A stretch of DNA of 7,265 bases from Pseudomonadota bacterium (lineage in GTDB: Bacteria > Pseudomonadota > Alphaproteobacteria > Rhodospirillales > Magnetospirillaceae), in NCBI GenBank assembly GCA_023437865.1, contig JAEZFE010000077.1, positions 1 through 7,265 on the forward strand, written 5' to 3'. Of this stretch, positions 5,262-7,265 are shown in pieces; within the stretch, counting starts at the first letter, position 1; each line of letters starts with the position of its first letter. The position numbers were made by a program, and so were the translations under genes. The notes beneath the pieces were generated by a model, which saw nothing but the letters and a program-made list of their open reading frames with translations, made no database searches and was not told the DNA's origin.

Positions 5262-7157
5262 CTAGGTGTTCCAAACCACTTCAAAGAGCGGGACCGGATC
5301 CTTGAAGCCTTTCAGGTATTTTTCGCCCATGGGCTTGAAGGTCGTGGCGCCCTTGTTGGCGGACAGGTCCTTGACCACACCGGTGCATAGCGTCTGATCG
5401 GCGTTGGTGGTGGCGCAGACGCGGGCGGCCAACTGCACGGTGGCGCCAAACAGATCGTCTTCTTCCTCGATGGGCTCGCCGGCATTCAGGCCGATGCGCA
5501 GGTGCAGGCCCAGGCTGGGCATGCGCTCGTTGATCTGCCTGACTTGGCGCTGAATGGTGACGGTGGCTTCGACCGCGGCGGCAGCCGACAAGAACGAGGC
5601 CATGATGCCGTCGCCGGTATGCTTGATCTCCTTGCCCTGGTACTGCGCCAGGGCACCGCGCACGATGGAATTGTGACGGCGCACTACCTCTTGCGCGGCG
5701 GCATCGCCGCGCGCCTGGGTCAGGTCGGTGGAGCCCACCATGTCGGTGAACATGACGGTGACGATCTGGGTTTTCTTGTCGCCCTTGCGGTTCCACTCGG
5801 TGAAGACATCGCGTAGGGATGAATGGGCACCTGCCTCGTCACCCAGCATGAAGTCGCCCATGGCATTGCGGCCAGCCTGGACCACACCCAGATAGCGCGG
5901 CTCCAACAAATACTCTTCGAGCTTTTCATAGAACTTGACGGCCAGATCGCCGCGCGTTCCCAGGGTTTCAAGCGCGACCGCCACCAGCTTCTGCTTGGCA
6001 GGTTCGCCCAGTTTCTTGAACTCGCACAGGGTTTCAACCGCGCCGGTCAGATAAAGGTGCAGGGCGAATTTGGTGAAGGCGTCCATGCTGGGCATGATGC
6101 CCTTGGCCGTGCTAACCGCACCGTTGAGGAAGCGGTTGACCGTGGGCGTCAGGGAATCGACCGTAGGGCCGCTTTCGGGCTTGTTTTCTTTCTTTTTTTC
6201 TTCAGGCTTTACTTTGTCCTTACGCTCTTCCTTGGCGGGCTCTTCTTTTTTTTCCTTTTCAAGGCGTGCAGTCTCAGCCTTCTCACGTTCCTTTAATTCC
6301 GTCTTCCGCATCTCCGCCATCATGTCCTCCGGGTCCGGGCGGATTTCGGGCAGGTTGTCGGCGTCCATGATGATCTCGGGCAGATCATCTTCCCCAGGAT
6401 CGGGCGTCTCCGGCTGAACGCTGCCTTCCTCTTCAGCCAGCGCCTTGGCGGCGAGCTTGTCGAGCGACTTCTTGACCGCGCGGTCGCGTTCGGGATCAGC
6501 GCTCTGCAGCGCGCCGTTGGTGCCTGGATTCCAGCTGACGCCCGGTCCGCGCGAGGTGGCCGTCTTGCGCGGAATGAAGCGGATACCCAGCGGGATCGCC
6601 ACCATCAGGAACACCATCACGAACACGCCGAACAAAAGCTGGCCGTAATTGTCCGGCGTGATGGTGATGACAAAGCCCATTCGCCACAGCAGCATGATGG
6701 CATCAGGGGTGACCTTGATGCTGAGCAGCGCGGCAGCCAGGGCCACGGCCGCGATGGCAAACAGGCGGGCGAAGAGCTGGCGTGCCTTGGCCGTCTCCTC
6801 GGCCGATCGCACCGGCTGGCGTGGAGAGTGACGCAGCGGAGCGGGGGCGGCGGGCTTACCGGTGGGCCTGACGGCAACTTTTGTTATGGTGGCGATGGGA
6901 GTGGATTTCTTGGCCGCACTCGGTGCAGCCGGGCGCTTTTCCGGCATTTTCATGCCGCTGACATAAACTTCCGCTTCCTCGAAGGCGTTGCCTTCGGTGT
7001 AGTAAGTCTCGCGCAGGACTTTGACGCGCACGTTCAGGGCGTGCTCTAGGTCCTTGGCTTCATTGACAGCGGTTTCGCGCTCAGTGCGCGGGAAGCGCGC
7101 GTGCAGCATCCACCCACGGCCTTCGAGGACATATACCTCGTAGTGGACGATGATCAT
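5262..7157 (-). CDS. Membrane-anchored class III adenylate/guanylate cyclase with unusual N-terminal architecture
   Basis: This 631-residue protein should make a cyclic nucleotide, most likely cAMP, at the inner membrane. In order it has: a compact domain of unknown family (about 1-68); an Ala/Pro/Lys linker; two hydrophobic segments (about 128-147 and 174-195) placing both ends in the cytoplasm; an acidic then Lys/Glu-rich linker (about 240-330); a helical domain (about 335-455); and the cyclase domain (about 464-628). Metal-binding D472 (MFTDMVGST) and D516 (TGDG) are present, as are K512 and D568, the adenine-recognising pair, and the transition-state R579. The usual Asn seven residues after the Asp is Gln (Q575). 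The ATG at 7157 is fixed by an in-frame TAG twelve bases upstream, but its Shine-Dalgarno is weak. The gene is convergent with the rcdA-like gene. Cyclase identity is secure; activity and signal are not. Confidence 0.93.
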   Translation of the reverse strand: MIIVHYEVYVLEGRGWMLHARFPRTERETAVNEAKDLEHALNVRVKVLRETYYTEGNAFEEAEVYVSGMKMPEKRPAAPSAAKKSTPIATITKVAVRPTGKPAAPAPLRHSPRQPVRSAEETAKARQLFARLFAIAAVALAAALLSIKVTPDAIMLLWRMGFVITITPDNYGQLLFGVFVMVFLMVAIPLGIRFIPRKTATSRGPGVSWNPGTNGALQSADPERDRAVKKSLDKLAAKALAEEEGSVQPETPDPGEDDLPEIIMDADNLPEIRPDPEDMMAEMRKTELKEREKAETARLEKEKKEEPAKEERKDKVKPEEKKKENKPESGPTVDSLTPTVNRFLNGAVSTAKGIMPSMDAFTKFALHLYLTGAVETLCEFKKLGEPAKQKLVAVALETLGTRGDLAVKFYEKLEEYLLEPRYLGVVQAGRNAMGDFMLGDEAGAHSSLRDVFTEWNRKGDKKTQIVTVMFTDMVGSTDLTQARGDAAAQEVVRRHNSIVRGALAQYQGKEIKHTGDGIMASFLSAAAAVEATVTIQRQVRQINERMPSLGLHLRIGLNAGEPIEEEDDLFGATVQLAARVCATTNADQTLCTGVVKDLSANKGATTFKPMGEKYLKGFKDPVPLFEVVWNT

Positions 7158-7265
7158 GACGCTCGGCTACCCGACCTCCCCGGCCCTCCCAGGACCCTCG
7201 GCTCTGGACTACCCGCTTCCAGATTGGAAGTCTACGAAAAAGCAGCAAAAAGGCCGCCACAGGGG
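7158..7265. other. Leader of the cyclase gene at the window edge
   Basis: These 108 bp contain no gene I can support. A perfect 6-bp inverted repeat, CTTCCA-GAT-TGGAAG (7216-7230), and the repeated heptamer CTCGGCT (7164-7170 and 7197-7203) are the only structure seen. A promoter for the cyclase should lie here or beyond the edge, but none is clear. I tested the stretch for a tRNA and found no cloverleaf. Confidence 0.4.

Noticed and set aside
6175..6310. Unusually T-rich plus-strand stretch, considered as foreign DNA or a regulatory tract.
   Set aside because: It is explained by AAA, AAG and GAA codons of the Lys/Glu-rich linker in the minus-strand cyclase gene.
7158..7265. Possible tRNA or other stable RNA at the right edge, suggested by CTTCCA-GAT-TGGAAG and nearby complementary stretches.
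   Set aside because: No acceptor stem, T-loop motif or cloverleaf could be built on either strand.
1..7265. Mobile element, CRISPR array, toxin-antitoxin or defence system.
   Set aside because: No transposase, integrase, regularly spaced repeats or paired toxin/antitoxin-like genes were seen; gene content and composition look chromosomal and even throughout.

Overview
The window is GC-rich (about 60-65 % by eye), tightly packed bacterial DNA. The protein types point to an alphaproteobacterium, most likely a Rhodospirillales/Magnetospirillum-like organism: a DUF1465/RcdA-family protein (a family of the alphaproteobacterial CtrA-ClpXP pathway), a small heat-shock gene with an apparent ROSE-type RNA thermometer and a heat-shock (sigma-32) promoter, a 1-Cys peroxiredoxin, and a membrane-anchored class III nucleotide cyclase. 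The genus is an inference from protein character only.

Layout. Positions 66-3194 hold three minus-strand genes that read as one possible transcription unit: a secreted or anchored LytM/M23 peptidase (2445-3194), then an exported cupredoxin/multicopper-oxidase-like protein with two Ig-like domains and no recognisable copper sites (824-2371), then a Prx6-type peroxiredoxin (66-728). A 186-bp divergent intergenic region (3195-3380) holds an 11-bp inverted repeat and a terminator-like hairpin. It separates that unit from two small plus-strand genes of unknown function (3381-3638 and 3752-4033). The second of these may be translationally coupled to a 16-codon upstream ORF. A strong bidirectional terminator (4034-4070) closes the plus-strand pair and also the convergent minus-strand hsp20 gene (4079-4552).

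The 253-bp region 4553-4805 is divergent. It drives hsp20 leftward through a sigma-32-like promoter and a roughly 120-nt structured leader ending in a ROSE-like hairpin that masks the ribosome-binding site. The rcdA-like gene (4806-5228) reads rightward. It converges, with only 33 bp between stop codons, on a 631-residue minus-strand membrane cyclase (5262-7157). That protein has a short unknown N-terminal domain, two membrane segments, a long Lys/Glu-rich linker, a helical domain and a C-terminal cyclase domain. The last 108 bp carry only the cyclase leader.

The peroxiredoxin, Hsp20, exported peptidase and RcdA-like protein suggest stress, envelope and proteostasis roles, but nothing here forms a recognisable defence island, mobile element or CRISPR locus. 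The points most worth a second look are the RNA thermometer, the copper-site-less cupredoxin/Ig fusion, and the cyclase's architecture and altered catalytic residue.
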